From: Agromyces intestinalis
GTDB lineage: Bacteria; Actinomycetota; Actinomycetes; Actinomycetales; Microbacteriaceae
Direction: 5' to 3'
Assembly: GCF_008365295.1 (NCBI RefSeq)
Contig: NZ_CP043505.1
Coordinates: 2,480,001 to 2,544,000, forward strand
DNA length: 64,000 nt
The notes under the pieces are model-generated. The model was not told the DNA's origin, made no database searches, and saw only the letters and a program-made list of their open reading frames with translations. A program made the translations under genes and the position numbers. Below, one piece after another: positions 1-9,900 of this stretch. Numbering within the stretch: the first letter of the stretch is position 1; the number at the start of each line of letters is the position of its first letter.

Positions 1-106
1 CCCGTTCTGGGAGGGCGCGAACATCACCGAGAACGACGGCCCGGACCTCGAGGGCGGCGACGACCTCGACACGGGCGGCGGATTCCGCACGCCGCGCGAC
101 GAGTAG
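1..106 (+). CDS. C-terminal tail of a protein cut by the window edge
   Basis: The reading frame is open from base 2 and ends in TAG at 104-106, giving 34 residues. The tail is acidic and glycine-rich ([16 protein letters not shown]) and ends FRTPRDE. Such a tail is compatible with the C-terminus of many actinobacterial proteins. No domain is visible, so no function is offered. The next gene is convergent, 21 bases away. Confidence 0.6.
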   Translation, partial: PFWEGANITENDGPDLEGGDDLDTGGGFRTPRDE

Positions 107-127
107 CCGGCGCGAGCCGGGGTCATC

Positions 128-994
128 TCACCACCGCTCGCCGAGCGGATGGTCGTCGTGCGTGAACTCGCCGCCGATCGGCTCGCGCGAGGCGCCCGGC
201 GAACGCGGCGGCTCGGGCGCCACGCCGTCGCGCTCGGTCACGACGTGCACCGCGTCATCCTGAGGCTCGAACCCGATCACGTACCCGGCCCGCAGGTCGA
301 ATCCGCCCGGCGCGTTCGCCGACACGCCCCACACGATGTGGTGCCGCCCGTCGTCGAGCGCGATCGCCGCCTCGATGAGCCGTGCCGCGTCCGTCGGCGA
401 CAGCCAGTGCCCGAGGTCGAGACCTGGCTTGGGCTCGGCACCGAACGCGCAGATCCGCGCCGACACCACGCTCATGCCGTACCGGTCGGCGTAGACGCTG
501 CCGAGCGCCTCGACGGCTGCCTTGCTGACGCCGTAGAACGTGTCGGGCCGGGGCACGAGCACGGGTGTCGTCGCCGCGGCGCTCGCGTCGGCGAACCCGA
601 CGGCGTGGATGCTCGACGCCAGGAACACCCGCCGCACCCCGCCGAGACGCGCCGCCTCCAGCACGCGTTGGGTGCCGTCGATGTTGACCCGCACGAGGTC
701 GGCCCACGGGCGCTCCGAGGGGAACGCGGCGAGGTGCACGACCGCGTCGGCGCCCTCGACGGCCGCGCGGATCTCGTCGTCGCGCTCGATCGACGCGCGG
801 TGCAGTTCGAGGTCACCGCGCGGGCGGTCGGATGCCACGCGCCAGGGGCCGTCCTCGACGCTGGCGGGCAGGTCGGTGTCGACGAGGCGCAGGGTGCGCC
901 CGGGCCGGTCGAGCAGCGGCACGACCCGGCTGCCGATGCGCCCCGAGGCGCCCGTGATCACGACGAGCTGCGCGCCGTGGTCGGTGCGAGGCAT
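128..994 (-). CDS. NAD-dependent SDR, uronate-dehydrogenase-like
   Basis: 288 aa extended SDR. A Rossmann glycine motif TGASGRIG lies at about residues 14-21, and the SDR catalytic pair is in YGVSK. The sequence around SSIHAVGF and the C-terminal stretch VWGVSANAPGGFD...GFEPQDDA resemble bacterial uronate dehydrogenase (Udh), which oxidises D-galacturonate or D-glucuronate to the aldarolactone. The start MPRTDH was chosen because AGGAAGGA lies 9 bases upstream and because the Rossmann fold begins right after it; longer readings add a low-complexity Arg-rich extension. It is preceded by a hypothetical gene on the same strand, 38 bases away. The SDR class is certain; the substrate is an inference from similarity, and a sugar-nucleotide or lactone SDR is possible. 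Confidence 0.75.
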   Translation of the reverse strand: MPRTDHGAQLVVITGASGRIGSRVVPLLDRPGRTLRLVDTDLPASVEDGPWRVASDRPRGDLELHRASIERDDEIRAAVEGADAVVHLAAFPSERPWADLVRVNIDGTQRVLEAARLGGVRRVFLASSIHAVGFADASAAATTPVLVPRPDTFYGVSKAAVEALGSVYADRYGMSVVSARICAFGAEPKPGLDLGHWLSPTDAARLIEAAIALDDGRHHIVWGVSANAPGGFDLRAGYVIGFEPQDDAVHVVTERDGVAPEPPRSPGASREPIGGEFTHDDHPLGERW

Positions 995-1032
995 CCGGTC
1001 GGGTCCTTCCTGATCGGGGTTGGGCGGGGCGG

Positions 1033-1722
1033 TCACGTCACGCGCGCGAACGCGAGGCGCACGTGATCGAGGTCGGCTCGCGGAACGGCCGCCGTCACGA
1101 CCACCCCGGGCTCGAGCTCGAACCCGATGCCGTAGACGAACGGGTCGGTGTCGAGCTCGACGGCCGCGACCGATTCCCCGTCGAGCGTGGTCGTGAGGCC
1201 GCCGCGAACCGCGTTCGTCGCTGCCCGCCATCCGGTCTCGACGATCGGGCCGGCAGGCCCGAGCCCGAGCTCGGCGCGGAACCGGTTCATCAGCAGGTGG
1301 TTCACGTGGTCGACGAGCTGTCGCTCGAGCGTCGTGAACTCGGACGGCGCGCGGTGCCACGACGTGCGCACCGCCTCCCACAGCTGCGCGTACCGCATGC
1401 GCTCGACCTGGGCGACCAGCCACTCGGGGCGCGGCCATGGCGGAACCTCATCGAGCGAGGCCCGCACGCGCTCGTCGAGGTCGGCCAGATTGGCCGGATC
1501 GTCGGGGTCGGCGGGGTTGCGCCAGAGCTGATAGGTGAGGCTCACGGCGAGCTCGGTCGTGCCCGCCGGCCCCGATCCCTCGGCGAAGCCGGGCCAGCCG
1601 AGATCCTCCAGCGAAGGCTGGGGCTCGAAGCCGACCACCCGGAACGGCACGGTGCGCAGCCGCGCGAGCGCCTCGGTGCGCGGGTCTGGGGCGTCTTCGG
1701 GCAGGATGCCGACGAACTCCAT
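1033..1722 (-). CDS. conserved-looking hypothetical protein
   Basis: 229 aa, soluble, no signal peptide or membrane segment. Start MEFVGILPED is the first ATG consistent with high-GC third positions; the region upstream shows no coding signal. The middle part (residues about 85-175) is rich in aromatic and basic residues (PPWPRPEWLVAQVERMRYAQLW; TLERQLVDHVNHLLMNRF), suggesting a helical bundle. The C-terminal part reads as a beta-rich segment (FVYGIGFELEPGVVVTAAV). I do not recognise the family. It is likely co-transcribed with the downstream SDR (38-base gap) and diverges from the zinc-ribbon gene, with a 151-base shared upstream region. Confidence 0.6.
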   Translation of the reverse strand: MEFVGILPEDAPDPRTEALARLRTVPFRVVGFEPQPSLEDLGWPGFAEGSGPAGTTELAVSLTYQLWRNPADPDDPANLADLDERVRASLDEVPPWPRPEWLVAQVERMRYAQLWEAVRTSWHRAPSEFTTLERQLVDHVNHLLMNRFRAELGLGPAGPIVETGWRAATNAVRGGLTTTLDGESVAAVELDTDPFVYGIGFELEPGVVVTAAVPRADLDHVRLAFARVT

Positions 1723-1873
1723 GGTTCGAGGATGGGCGGTCGGCCCGCGCGAGGCAAGGGGATGCCCGAATCGCGGCCGCGCGCGGGGCAGACCTCCGTT
1801 CCCGTTGAGGCAGCGCGGTGGCCGCAGCGGCGGTGCGGCGCTAGGGTGCGGCTGAACCACGGGGGAGTCGCCG

Positions 1874-3991
1874 ATGGCGGAACGCGTATGCGAGGTGTGC
1901 GGAGCGACCAACGATCCGGCCGCTCGCTTCTGCCGCGTCTGCGACTCGTACCTCGGCTGGGACTCGGGCGGCGCGACGCTCGACGGCGAGCCGCTCGCCG
2001 GCAGCGTGCCCACGGTGGTCGCGTCGGTGGCGACCGAGCAGTCGCTCGAGACGGATGTCGCGCCTCCCGTCGCGCCGACCGCCGGCGTCGAGACGGGCGA
2101 GGGCGCCGAGGCATCCGGCCCGGCTGCGACAGCGGTGCAGCCCGAGGCATCCGGTCAGTTCGAGGCATCCGGTGAGGCATCCGGTCAGTTCGAGGCATCC
2201 GGTGAGTTCGAGGCATCCGCGAAGCCTGGGGCATCCGCGCACCCGGCGCCCGCCGAGGCGCCCATCGCCGTGCTCGAGGCGACCGAAGCACTCGTCGCGC
2301 CCGACGGCCCGGCGATCGTCGCGCTGCGCCTGACCAACCCGTCGTCGATCGTCGACGGGTACCGCATCGAACCCGTCGCGGGCCCCGCGTGGCTCGAGTT
2401 CTCGCACGACGACGCCCACCTCATGCCCGGGCAGGAGGCGGCGGTGCAGCTCCGGCTCTCGCTGCGCGGGGACGTGCTCGTGTTCGCGCAGCGGGTGCCG
2501 CTGACGGTGCGCGCGTCGTCCCTCGCCGACCCGTCGCTCACCGCCGACGCGGTGCTGCAGCTCACCGTGCCGCCGCGAGGGCCGAGCGCCGCGCTCGAGG
2601 TGCGGCCGAGCCTGATCCGGCTCGAGGACGCGGGGGCCGGTGAGTTCACGGTACGGCTCGACAACCGGGCGGCCAACTTCCCGCAGACGGTGCGGCTCAC
2701 CGCGACCGACAGCGAAGAGGCGGTGCGATTCGCGTTCGCGCCATCGGTGGTCTCGGTGCCGCCCGGACAGGTCGTCGAGGTGGTGGTGGCGTTCTCGGCA
2801 CCGCTGCCGGCGCCCGGGCAGGAACTCACCCGGCAGGTCACGATCGAGGCCGGCAACGACGCCGGGCGCGCGGCCGCGCCGCTCACGATCGTGCAGCGCA
2901 CCGCGCCCGAGGCGGTCGACCAACCGGTGCGCGTGCGCATCGAACCCAGCACGCTCGCCCTCGACCGCGGCAACGTCGGCGAGTTCGACGTGGTCATCGA
3001 CCACCGCGGTTCGCACAAGCCGGTCACGCTCGCGATCGCCGGGCGCGACCCGGCGCATGTCATCGGCTTCGCATTCAGCACGACGCAGGTCGTGGTCGAG
3101 GCCGACGCCGTCGAGCGCGTGCGCGGGCGATTCAGTGCACCGCTTCCGGCCCGTGGCGAGACGGCGAGACATCCCTTCACCGTCGTCGCCTCCGACGGCG
3201 TGCGCGACGTCGAGGCGGCCGGAACCGTGGAGCTCTCGTCGCCGCCCGAGCCGATCCTCACCGCGGGCATCGCCGTCGACCCGCCGGCCCAGCTCGTCGT
3301 GAACGAACGGCAGGCCGCGTTCACCGTCGCGATCGACAACCGGCGCGGCGTCGACCCGCTCGGCGTGCGCCTCGAGGGCGTGTCGGAGGACGGCGCCGCC
3401 CGGCTCACGTTCACTCCACCCGAGCTCGTGGTGCCGCCCGGCACCGTCGGCAGCTCGCGGTTCATCGTCGACGCGCCGCAGCCCGAACCCCGGCAGACCG
3501 CCGTGCGCAAACTGCATGTGTCGGCGACCGACGGCGTGCACCGCATCGAGGCGCTGGCGACGTTCACGCAGGCCCGCGCCGACCGCCGGCCGATCGTGAG
3601 CCGCGTGCTCGTCATCGTCGGCGGCATGCTCGTGATCATCGGCGCGCTCACCGAGTGGTTCGCGGGGTTCCCGCCGTTCCTGCCGTCGGCGGCGCTCATC
3701 GGCGACGTGGTGATGTTCGGCGTGAACCCGCAGGACGTCGGCCTCACCGAGCCGGCGATGCGGGTGCTCGTGCTGCTGTTCGCCGCGCTCATGCTGCTCG
3801 GCATGATCGGCCGGTCGGGGCGGCTGACGCGCGCGGCGGCGATCCTCGTGGTGCTGCTGAGCGTCGCCTGGCTGATCTTCCTCGCGGTCGTGGCCGTGGT
3901 GCCGGCGATCGGCATCGGGCTGTTCCTCGTCTGGCTGGGCGCGGTGCTCGGATTCGTCGGCGGCGTGCTGGCGCGGCCGCGAACCCCCTGA
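1874..3991 (+). CDS. zinc-ribbon membrane protein with repeated beta-sandwich modules
   Basis: 705 aa. An N-terminal zinc ribbon has paired cysteines C6/C9 and C20/C23. Next comes a low-complexity Glu/Ala/Ser/Gly/Phe segment (about 85-120) built from tandem EASG(Q/E)F units. Four similar modules of roughly 105-115 residues follow (about 130-570). Each has a core like PSxxxLxxGxxGEFxVxxDNR and ends in a VxAxDG-type strand, like the COG1470-type secreted repeat proteins. Four hydrophobic segments follow at about 577-600, 625-650, 653-675 and 680-700. Probably a membrane protein with the zinc ribbon inside the cell; function unknown. The start ATG has GGGGGAG 8 bases upstream. The EASG repeat uses GAGGCATCCGGT units, the CATCCG motif discussed under findings. 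Confidence 0.7.
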   Translation: MAERVCEVCGATNDPAARFCRVCDSYLGWDSGGATLDGEPLAGSVPTVVASVATEQSLETDVAPPVAPTAGVETGEGAEASGPAATAVQPEASGQFEASGEASGQFEASGEFEASAKPGASAHPAPAEAPIAVLEATEALVAPDGPAIVALRLTNPSSIVDGYRIEPVAGPAWLEFSHDDAHLMPGQEAAVQLRLSLRGDVLVFAQRVPLTVRASSLADPSLTADAVLQLTVPPRGPSAALEVRPSLIRLEDAGAGEFTVRLDNRAANFPQTVRLTATDSEEAVRFAFAPSVVSVPPGQVVEVVVAFSAPLPAPGQELTRQVTIEAGNDAGRAAAPLTIVQRTAPEAVDQPVRVRIEPSTLALDRGNVGEFDVVIDHRGSHKPVTLAIAGRDPAHVIGFAFSTTQVVVEADAVERVRGRFSAPLPARGETARHPFTVVASDGVRDVEAAGTVELSSPPEPILTAGIAVDPPAQLVVNERQAAFTVAIDNRRGVDPLGVRLEGVSEDGAARLTFTPPELVVPPGTVGSSRFIVDAPQPEPRQTAVRKLHVSATDGVHRIEALATFTQARADRRPIVSRVLVIVGGMLVIIGALTEWFAGFPPFLPSAALIGDVVMFGVNPQDVGLTEPAMRVLVLLFAALMLLGMIGRSGRLTRAAAILVVLLSVAWLIFLAVVAVVPAIGIGLFLVWLGAVLGFVGGVLARPRTP

Positions 3992-4119
3992 TCAGGGCGT
4001 CACACGGCGCGTGGCAGGTGCGCCGCGTCACCGCCCCGGCATACGATCGACACGGCGCCCCCGCGCCGCACCCCGATCAGCCACCCCCGGCCGGCCGGAT
4101 CCCCCGCCCTGGAGCCCCC

Positions 4120-5355
4120 GTGACCAGTTCCGACGACGCCCCCGGCACCGCCGGCGCGCCCGCGACGGTGACCGCCGGGCCGTTGCGCCCCCGGCGGCAG
4201 GCAGTGGCGGATGACGCGGCGAGTGCGGTGGCGATGATCTCGTCGCCCCCGGCGGTGCCCCCGGCGGACGCGCCCCGGCAGATCCCGACCTCGCGTCGGG
4301 CGTCGCGTGCCGCCTCGGGCCAGCGCTACTACCTCTGCTGCATCGAGCCGAGCGGCGAGTACGTCGAGGTCATCGTCGCCGTCACCGACGCCGACCGCCG
4401 CCGCTACTTCACCACCCGTGACGGGTCGCGCCTCACCGAGGTCGACGAGGGGTACTTCGCGCGTCGCAGCACGGGCAACGCCCGCTCGATGCTCGAACTC
4501 GACGACCGCGAGATGGGCGAGCTCGAGGCGGAGCTGGCGTTCGTTCGTCCCGTGCACGGGCGCGACCCACTGTCGGAGCCCGAGTGGGCGGTGTTCCTGC
4601 CCGCGGTCGCCGCGGCGGCGCCCGCCGCCGAGCCCGAGCCGGAACCGGAACCCGAAGCCCCGATCACCCCTGCCCCCGAATCCCTGGCTGAGGAGGCCTC
4701 CGTGAGCATCGAGTCATCCGCGTCGCCCGCCGGCGCACCAGACGACCGCAACTGGACCATCGAGGAGTTCGAGCACCTGATGAGCGGCACGATCACCGCA
4801 CCGGCGCCTGCGGCAGCTGCGGCGCCGCTGCCGCCCGCGCCGGCGTCGGCCGTTTCGGCGCTGCCCGCGCCCGCGTCGGCCGCTTCGGCGCCGCCCGTCG
4901 CCGACCCCGCGCGCGACCTCGCCAACCAAGTGGCGCTGGCGAAGGGCATCGCGTTCGTCGCCCACCACGGTCAGGTCGACCGCATGGGTGCCGCGTACAT
5001 CGACCACCCGGCCCGACTGGCCGAGCGCTTCGATGACGACGCCGAGCCCATCGGTGCGGCCGTCGCCTGGTTGCACGACGTGCTCGAGCGCACCGATCTG
5101 ACCGCAGACGACCTGCTCGAGGCAGGCGTCGTGCCCGCGGTCGTCGAGGTCGTGCAGCTGCTCACTCGCAGCGCCGAGCTCTCCGACGACGCGTACTACG
5201 CCCGCATCGGGCGGCACCCGCTCGCCCGCCGCGTGAAACTCGCCGACCTCGACGACGACACCGCGCCGTGGCGCGTGCGCCGGCTCGACTACGAAGCCCG
5301 CGTCGAGCTCGCGCTGCACCGCGACCGCGCCCGCGTGCTGCTCGGCGCCGCGTAG
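4120..5355 (+). CDS. HD-domain protein related to RelA/SpoT hydrolase
   Basis: 411 aa with GTG start, GGAG five bases upstream. The C-terminal domain (about 264-411) carries the RelA/SpoT-type HD signature: a His in IDHPARL, the HD pair in WLHDVLE near residue 319, and a distal Asp in KLADLDDD. It is therefore probably a metal-dependent phosphohydrolase, possibly a small alarmone hydrolase, although no synthetase domain is present. The N-terminal part has an unrecognised small domain (YYLCCIEPSGEYVEVIVAV, about 69-145). Pro/Ala/Glu-rich linkers separate the two. Substrate is an inference; ppGpp, another nucleotide, or a degenerate regulator are all possible. It stands 128 bases after the zinc-ribbon gene and 56 before ogt. 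Confidence 0.7.
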   Translation: MTSSDDAPGTAGAPATVTAGPLRPRRQAVADDAASAVAMISSPPAVPPADAPRQIPTSRRASRAASGQRYYLCCIEPSGEYVEVIVAVTDADRRRYFTTRDGSRLTEVDEGYFARRSTGNARSMLELDDREMGELEAELAFVRPVHGRDPLSEPEWAVFLPAVAAAAPAAEPEPEPEPEAPITPAPESLAEEASVSIESSASPAGAPDDRNWTIEEFEHLMSGTITAPAPAAAAAPLPPAPASAVSALPAPASAASAPPVADPARDLANQVALAKGIAFVAHHGQVDRMGAAYIDHPARLAERFDDDAEPIGAAVAWLHDVLERTDLTADDLLEAGVVPAVVEVVQLLTRSAELSDDAYYARIGRHPLARRVKLADLDDDTAPWRVRRLDYEARVELALHRDRARVLLGAA

Positions 5356-5411
5356 CGCTGAGGCATCGCGACAGCGGCGCATCCCGATCGCATCCGCGCG
5401 AGGATGGATGC

Positions 5412-5924
5412 ATGACCCTGCGGCACACCACTCTCGCCTCGCGGCTCGGCGACCTGCTCGTCACGCTCGACGGCGAGGCGCTGACGGGGCTGTACTTCCC
5501 GGCGCACTGGCATCCGCCGGCCGCGGCAGTGCTCGGCGTCGATGTCGACCCGCGCGGCGAGCCCGTGGTGCGCGAGCTCGGGCGGCAGCTCGGCGAGTAC
5601 CTCGAGGGCGCCCGCACCGCATTCGATCTGCCGCTCGCGCCGGTCGGCGACGAGTTCCAGCACGCGGTGTGGACGATGCTGCGCGAGATCCCGTACGGAA
5701 CGACCACGACGTACGGCGCGCTCGCCGAACGGCTCGGCGACCGCAACCTCGCCCGGCGCGTCGGTGGCGCTGTGGGGCGCAACCCGATCAGCATCATCGT
5801 GCCGTGCCACCGCGTGGTCGGCGCCGACGGCTCGCTCACCGGGTACGCGGGCGGGCTGGATCGCAAGCGCACGCTGCTCGAACTCGAGGGTGCGGCCGTG
5901 GTCGCCCAGACGCGGTTGTTCTGA
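5412..5924 (+). CDS. ogt: methylated-DNA--protein-cysteine methyltransferase
   Basis: 170 aa, usual length for Ogt. It removes O6-alkyl groups from guanine by transferring them to its own cysteine, a suicide repair reaction. The active-site motif PCHRV with preceding NPISIIV is present at about residues 134-142. The helix-turn-helix region IPYGTTTTYGALAERLG precedes it, and the GYAGGLDRKRTLLELEG C-terminal block is typical. Start ATG has GAGGA 9 bases upstream. It lies just after the HD-protein gene on the same strand and may be transcribed with it. Downstream lies the long inverted-repeat region at 5936-6188, which may end transcription. Confidence 0.95.
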   Translation: MTLRHTTLASRLGDLLVTLDGEALTGLYFPAHWHPPAAAVLGVDVDPRGEPVVRELGRQLGEYLEGARTAFDLPLAPVGDEFQHAVWTMLREIPYGTTTTYGALAERLGDRNLARRVGGAVGRNPISIIVPCHRVVGADGSLTGYAGGLDRKRTLLELEGAAVVAQTRLF

Positions 5925-5935
5925 CGTCACTCTCA

Positions 5936-6188
5936 CCCCCCTCCTCTCCCTCTCCCCCTCCTCTCCCTCTCCCCCTCCTCTCCCTCTCCCCCTCCTCTCC
6001 CCCTCCTCTCCCTCTCTCCCTCGCGCGCCAACCCGGCGTCCCCGCCGAGTGTTTCCGTTCGCGCACTGGGTTTCTGCTGCAGTGGGAACGGTGGGCGCGA
6101 ACGGAAACACTCGGCGGATGCGACTTTGGGAATGGGCGGAGGGGAGAGGGGAGAGGGGAGAGGGGAGAGGGGAGAGGGGAGAGGGGAG
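5936..6188. repeat. 23-bp perfect inverted repeat between a polypyrimidine and a polypurine tract
   Basis: 5936-6022 is an uninterrupted 87-base C/T tract built from CTCTCC/CCCCTCC units. 6138-6188 is an uninterrupted 51-base G/A tract built from GGGGAGA units, i.e. roughly the complement. Between them, 6042-6064 and 6095-6117 are perfect 23-base inverted arms (CCGCCGAGTGTTTCCG...) around a 30-base centre that itself contains smaller inverted pairs (CCGTTC/GAACGG, CACTG/CAGTG). The structure fills the gap between ogt and the next gene. It could act as a terminator, adopt triplex DNA, or be a mobile repeat. Confidence 0.9.
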
Positions 6189-6210
6189 CAGGCCCGGCAG
6201 GTGCGAGACT

Positions 6211-6228
6211 GGATGCTTCGAAGCATCC
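6211..6228. promoter_or_regulatory. 18-bp perfect palindrome, possible operator
   Basis: GGATGCTTCGAAGCATCC reads the same on both strands and ends 19 bases before the ATG of the following NAD(P)H-binding protein gene. A perfect palindrome close to the start is compatible with an operator overlapping the promoter or leader. Its half-sites (GGATGC/GCATCC) are also the general motif enriched all over this window, so chance pairing of two copies is an alternative. No regulator gene is adjacent. Confidence 0.5.
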
Positions 6229-6247
6229 TGTTCGAGGAGGACACCGT

Positions 6248-6898
6248 ATGACCCGAATCGCGATCTTCGGCGGCACCGGCTATGCCGGTTCGCATCTTGC
6301 CTCCGAGGCGACGGGACGCGGCATCGACGTGATCTCGTTCAGCCGCACCGCACCCGAGGACGCGTCGCGCGTGGCGGGCGTCGAGTACCGCACGGGCTCG
6401 GTCGACGACCCCGCCGCGCGGGCCGCCGCGATCGCCGACGCCGAGGTCGTGGTCGTCACGATCCCGCCGGCCGCGGGGCTCGGGGCGGGCTATCGCGACG
6501 TCGCGCTCGCGCTCGCGAACGAGGCGGCCGAATCGGGCGTGCGGGTCGGATTCGTGGGCGGCGCGGGGTCGTCGTTCGTGCGCGAAGGCGGCCCGCGTCT
6601 GGTCGACACCCCCGACTTCCATCCCGACTGGAAGCCCGAGGCGCTCGTGCTCGCCGACACCCTCGACGCACTGCGCGCGACGCCCGACGAAGTCGACTGG
6701 TTCGTGGTGAGCCCCGCCGCGCTGTTCGGATCGTACGGTCCGCAGGAGGTGCGCGGCACGTACCGCACCGGCGGCGAGGTGCTCGTGACCGATGCCGAGG
6801 GTGACTCGGCGATCTCGGGTGCCGACTACGCGCGCGCGTTCATCGACGAGATCGAGATGCCGGCGCACCGCCGGCAGCGGTTCACGGTCGGCTGGTAG
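6248..6898 (+). CDS. NAD(P)H-binding protein (atypical SDR, COG2910-like)
   Basis: 216 aa. The N-terminal dinucleotide-binding motif GGTGYAG is at residues 8-14. The protein is short, lacks a YxxxK motif, and has the PPAAGLGAGYRDVALALANEA and VGGAGSSFVREG segments. These are typical of the NmrA-like or flavin-reductase-like atypical SDRs (YwnB/YhfK type), often called NAD(P)H-binding or epimerase. Role uncertain: redox sensing or oxidoreductase. Start ATG follows GAGGAGG at a good distance (8 bases) and the 18-bp palindrome just upstream. Probably monocistronic or followed 53 bases later by the SNF2 gene. Confidence 0.75.
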   Translation: MTRIAIFGGTGYAGSHLASEATGRGIDVISFSRTAPEDASRVAGVEYRTGSVDDPAARAAAIADAEVVVVTIPPAAGLGAGYRDVALALANEAAESGVRVGFVGGAGSSFVREGGPRLVDTPDFHPDWKPEALVLADTLDALRATPDEVDWFVVSPAALFGSYGPQEVRGTYRTGGEVLVTDAEGDSAISGADYARAFIDEIEMPAHRRQRFTVGW

Positions 6899-6951
6899 CT
6901 CGCGGGCCGGTGGGTCGCGGGCGCGCCGGTTCGTCGGCGGGTCGTGACAGC

Positions 6952-9900
6952 ATGGGCGGCATGCCTTCCGAAGCCGACGCCGACTGGCGCGCCGAGCTCG
7001 CGGCGATCGCGGCGGCAGGGCAGGCCCCATCGCGTGCGTCGGAGGCAACGAATACTTCGGATGCCACGCCGCTCGGCTTGCAGTTCGAATTGCGGCACCG
7101 CGTCGCCCGACGACCCGGGCACTGGCAGGGGCCGTCGGATGAGCCGGCGACCCGCGCGGCCACGGTCGATCGGCTGGGCGTGCGACCCGTGCAGCAGGGC
7201 GCCCGCGGCACCTGGATCAAGGGCACCCTGACCTGGCAGAACGTCGCCTATCTCGGGGCGAGCAAGGGGTTCGACCCCGAGCAGGCGCGGTGGTTCGGCC
7301 AGTTCGCGCTGCTGAAGGGCGCGTCGCCCACGGTGTTCACCGGGTACTCGTCCGAGTGGCTGACCCTCGACGAGTACGAGAGTCCGGTGCTGTGGGCGAT
7401 GCTCGCCGAGGCGCGCCGCCTCGGCATCGCGCTCGTCGGGTCGGATGTCACGCCTCGCGTCAGCGCGCACACGTCGGGCACGGTGGCGCTCGATGCGGTC
7501 GACGACCTCGAGGGGTTCCGGCTCACTCCGACCGTCGTGTTCGGTGGGGTGGGGCATCCGGTGGCAGGGGTGCGCGCGATCGGCGATCACGGGATGTATC
7601 GGGCCGACTTCGATGCGGGCGTGCTCGAGCTCGCGCCGGTCGACGGCGGCCTCGGGGCCGCGCAGCGCGCCCTGCTCGGGCGCGACGGCACCCGCACGGC
7701 CTCGAACGGCGCCGTGCGCGTGCCGTCGCCCGAGCTGCCGACGTTTCTGCGGCGCGAGCTGCCGAGGCTCGCGCGTGCGGTTCCGGTGGTGAGCCTCGAC
7801 GGGTCGTTCACGCCGCCCGATCCCGAGCCGCCCGACCTCGTGCTGCGCGTGCGGTTCGAGCGCGGCGACGCAGCCCGGCTCGACTGGCGGTGGCAGCACG
7901 CCGACGGGCGGAGCGACCCGGTCGACGACGAACTCGAGACATCCGAGACATCCGAGGCATCCGGCGCTCCCGAAGCGTCCGTTCTCGACGGCGACGCGCT
8001 CGACGTGCTCGCCCGCGTGCGCGACGAGCTCGACGGGCTGCCGCTCGGGGCGATCGTGCTGCGCGGCGACGATGTCGCCTGGCTCGCCGATCGCGCGATG
8101 CCGCGCATCGAGGCGATCGAGCGGGTGCGCGCCGAGGTGCACGGCGAACGACCTGAGTACCGCGAGCTCACCGAGGCGCCCGAGCTGCGGGTGTCGACCG
8201 TCGAATCGCGCCAGCGCGACTGGTTCGACCTCGGGGTCATGGTGACGGTGCAGGGCCGCAGCATCCCGTTCATGCCGCTGTTCCGAGCGCTCGCGCGCGG
8301 GCAGAAGCGGCTGCTGCTCGTCGACAAGACCTACCTGTCGCTCGAGCAGCCGGTGTTCGAACCCCTGCGCGAGCTCATCGAAGAGGCCGGCACACTGGCC
8401 GAGTGGCAGACCGGGGTGCGCATCCATCGCAGCCAGGTCGGGTTGTGGGCAGACTTCGAAGACCTCGCGGATGTCGCGGAGCCCGCCGTGGCGTGGCGGA
8501 ACCTCGTGGCGGGGCTCGCGGCGGCGCCCCATGCCACGGGAGCTGCGACGCCCGTCGATCCGCCCGCCGGGCTCGTGCTGCCGTTGCGGCCGTACCAGCT
8601 CGACGGGTTCCGGTGGCTCGCCGCTCGGTGGGCGAACGGCGTCGGCGCGGTGCTCGCCGACGACATGGGGCTCGGCAAGACGGTGCAGACGCTCGCGCTG
8701 GTGGCGCATGCGGTCGCGTCCGCGGGACGCTCCTCGGCCCGCGGGCGGGGCGGCCCGTTCCTCGTGGTCGCCCCGACCTCGGTCGCGTCGAACTGGGTCG
8801 CCGAGGCGGAACGGTTCACGCCGGGGCTGCGTGTGGCATCCGTCACCGCGACCGAACGGCGACGGGCGAAGTCGGCCCCGCCGCTCGCCGACCTCGCCCG
8901 CGAGGCCGATCTGGTCATCACCACGTACGCGGTGCTGCGACTCGAGGCCGACGCGTTCGCGGCGATCGAGTGGGGCGGCCTCGTGCTCGACGAGGCGCAG
9001 TTCGTGAAGAACGCGGCGACCAAGGTGCACGACGCGGCCCGACGCATCCGTGCGTCGTTCGTACTCGCCGTCACGGGCACGCCGATCGAGAACGATCTGT
9101 CCGAGCTGTGGTCGATCCTGCGGCTCGTCGCGCCGGGGCTGTTCCCGAGCCGGCGTGCGTTCGACGAGCGGTACCGCCGCCCGATCGAGCTCGACGGCAA
9201 TGCCCAACGACGCGAGCGGCTGCGACGTCGCATCCGACCGCTGCTGCTGCGACGCACGAAAGAGCAGGTCGCACCCGAACTGCCCGAGAAGCAGGAGCAG
9301 GTGCTCACGGTCGAGCTCGCGCCGAAGCACCGGCGCCTCTACGACGCGACCCTGCAGCGCGAGCGGCAGAAGCTGCTCGGGCTCGTGGCCGACGACTTCG
9401 ACCGGCAGCGGTTCATCGTCTACCGCTCGCTCACCCTGCTGCGGATGCTCGCGCTCGACGCGGCGCTCATCGACCCCGAGGCCCACGAGGGCATGCCGTC
9501 GGCGAAACTCGACGCGCTGTTCGAGCAGCTCGACGACGTGCTCGCCGAGGGGCACCGGGCGCTCGTGTTCAGCCAGTTCACGTCGTTCCTCGCCCGGGCG
9601 GCGGCGCGGCTCGACGCGGCCGGGGTGCCGTACGCGTACCTCGACGGGTCGACGCCCGTGAAGCGTCGCGACGCCGAGATCGCGCGGTTCCGTGCCGGCG
9701 AGGCATCCGTCTTCCTGATCAGCCTGAAGGCCGGCGGATTCGGGCTGAACCTCGCCGAGGCCGACTACGTGTTCCTGCTCGACCCGTGGTGGAACCCCGC
9801 GAGCGAGGCGCAGGCCGTCGACCGGGCGCACCGCATCGGGCAGACCCGACGGGTGAACGTGTACCGGCTGGTGGCAGCCGGCACCATCGAAGAGAAGGTC

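Noticed and set aside
5937-6247. Frames through the pyrimidine/purine tracts (Leu/Ser/Pro- or Glu/Gly/Arg-rich)
   Set aside because: Pure tandem repeat translation with no start signal; a consequence of the repeats.
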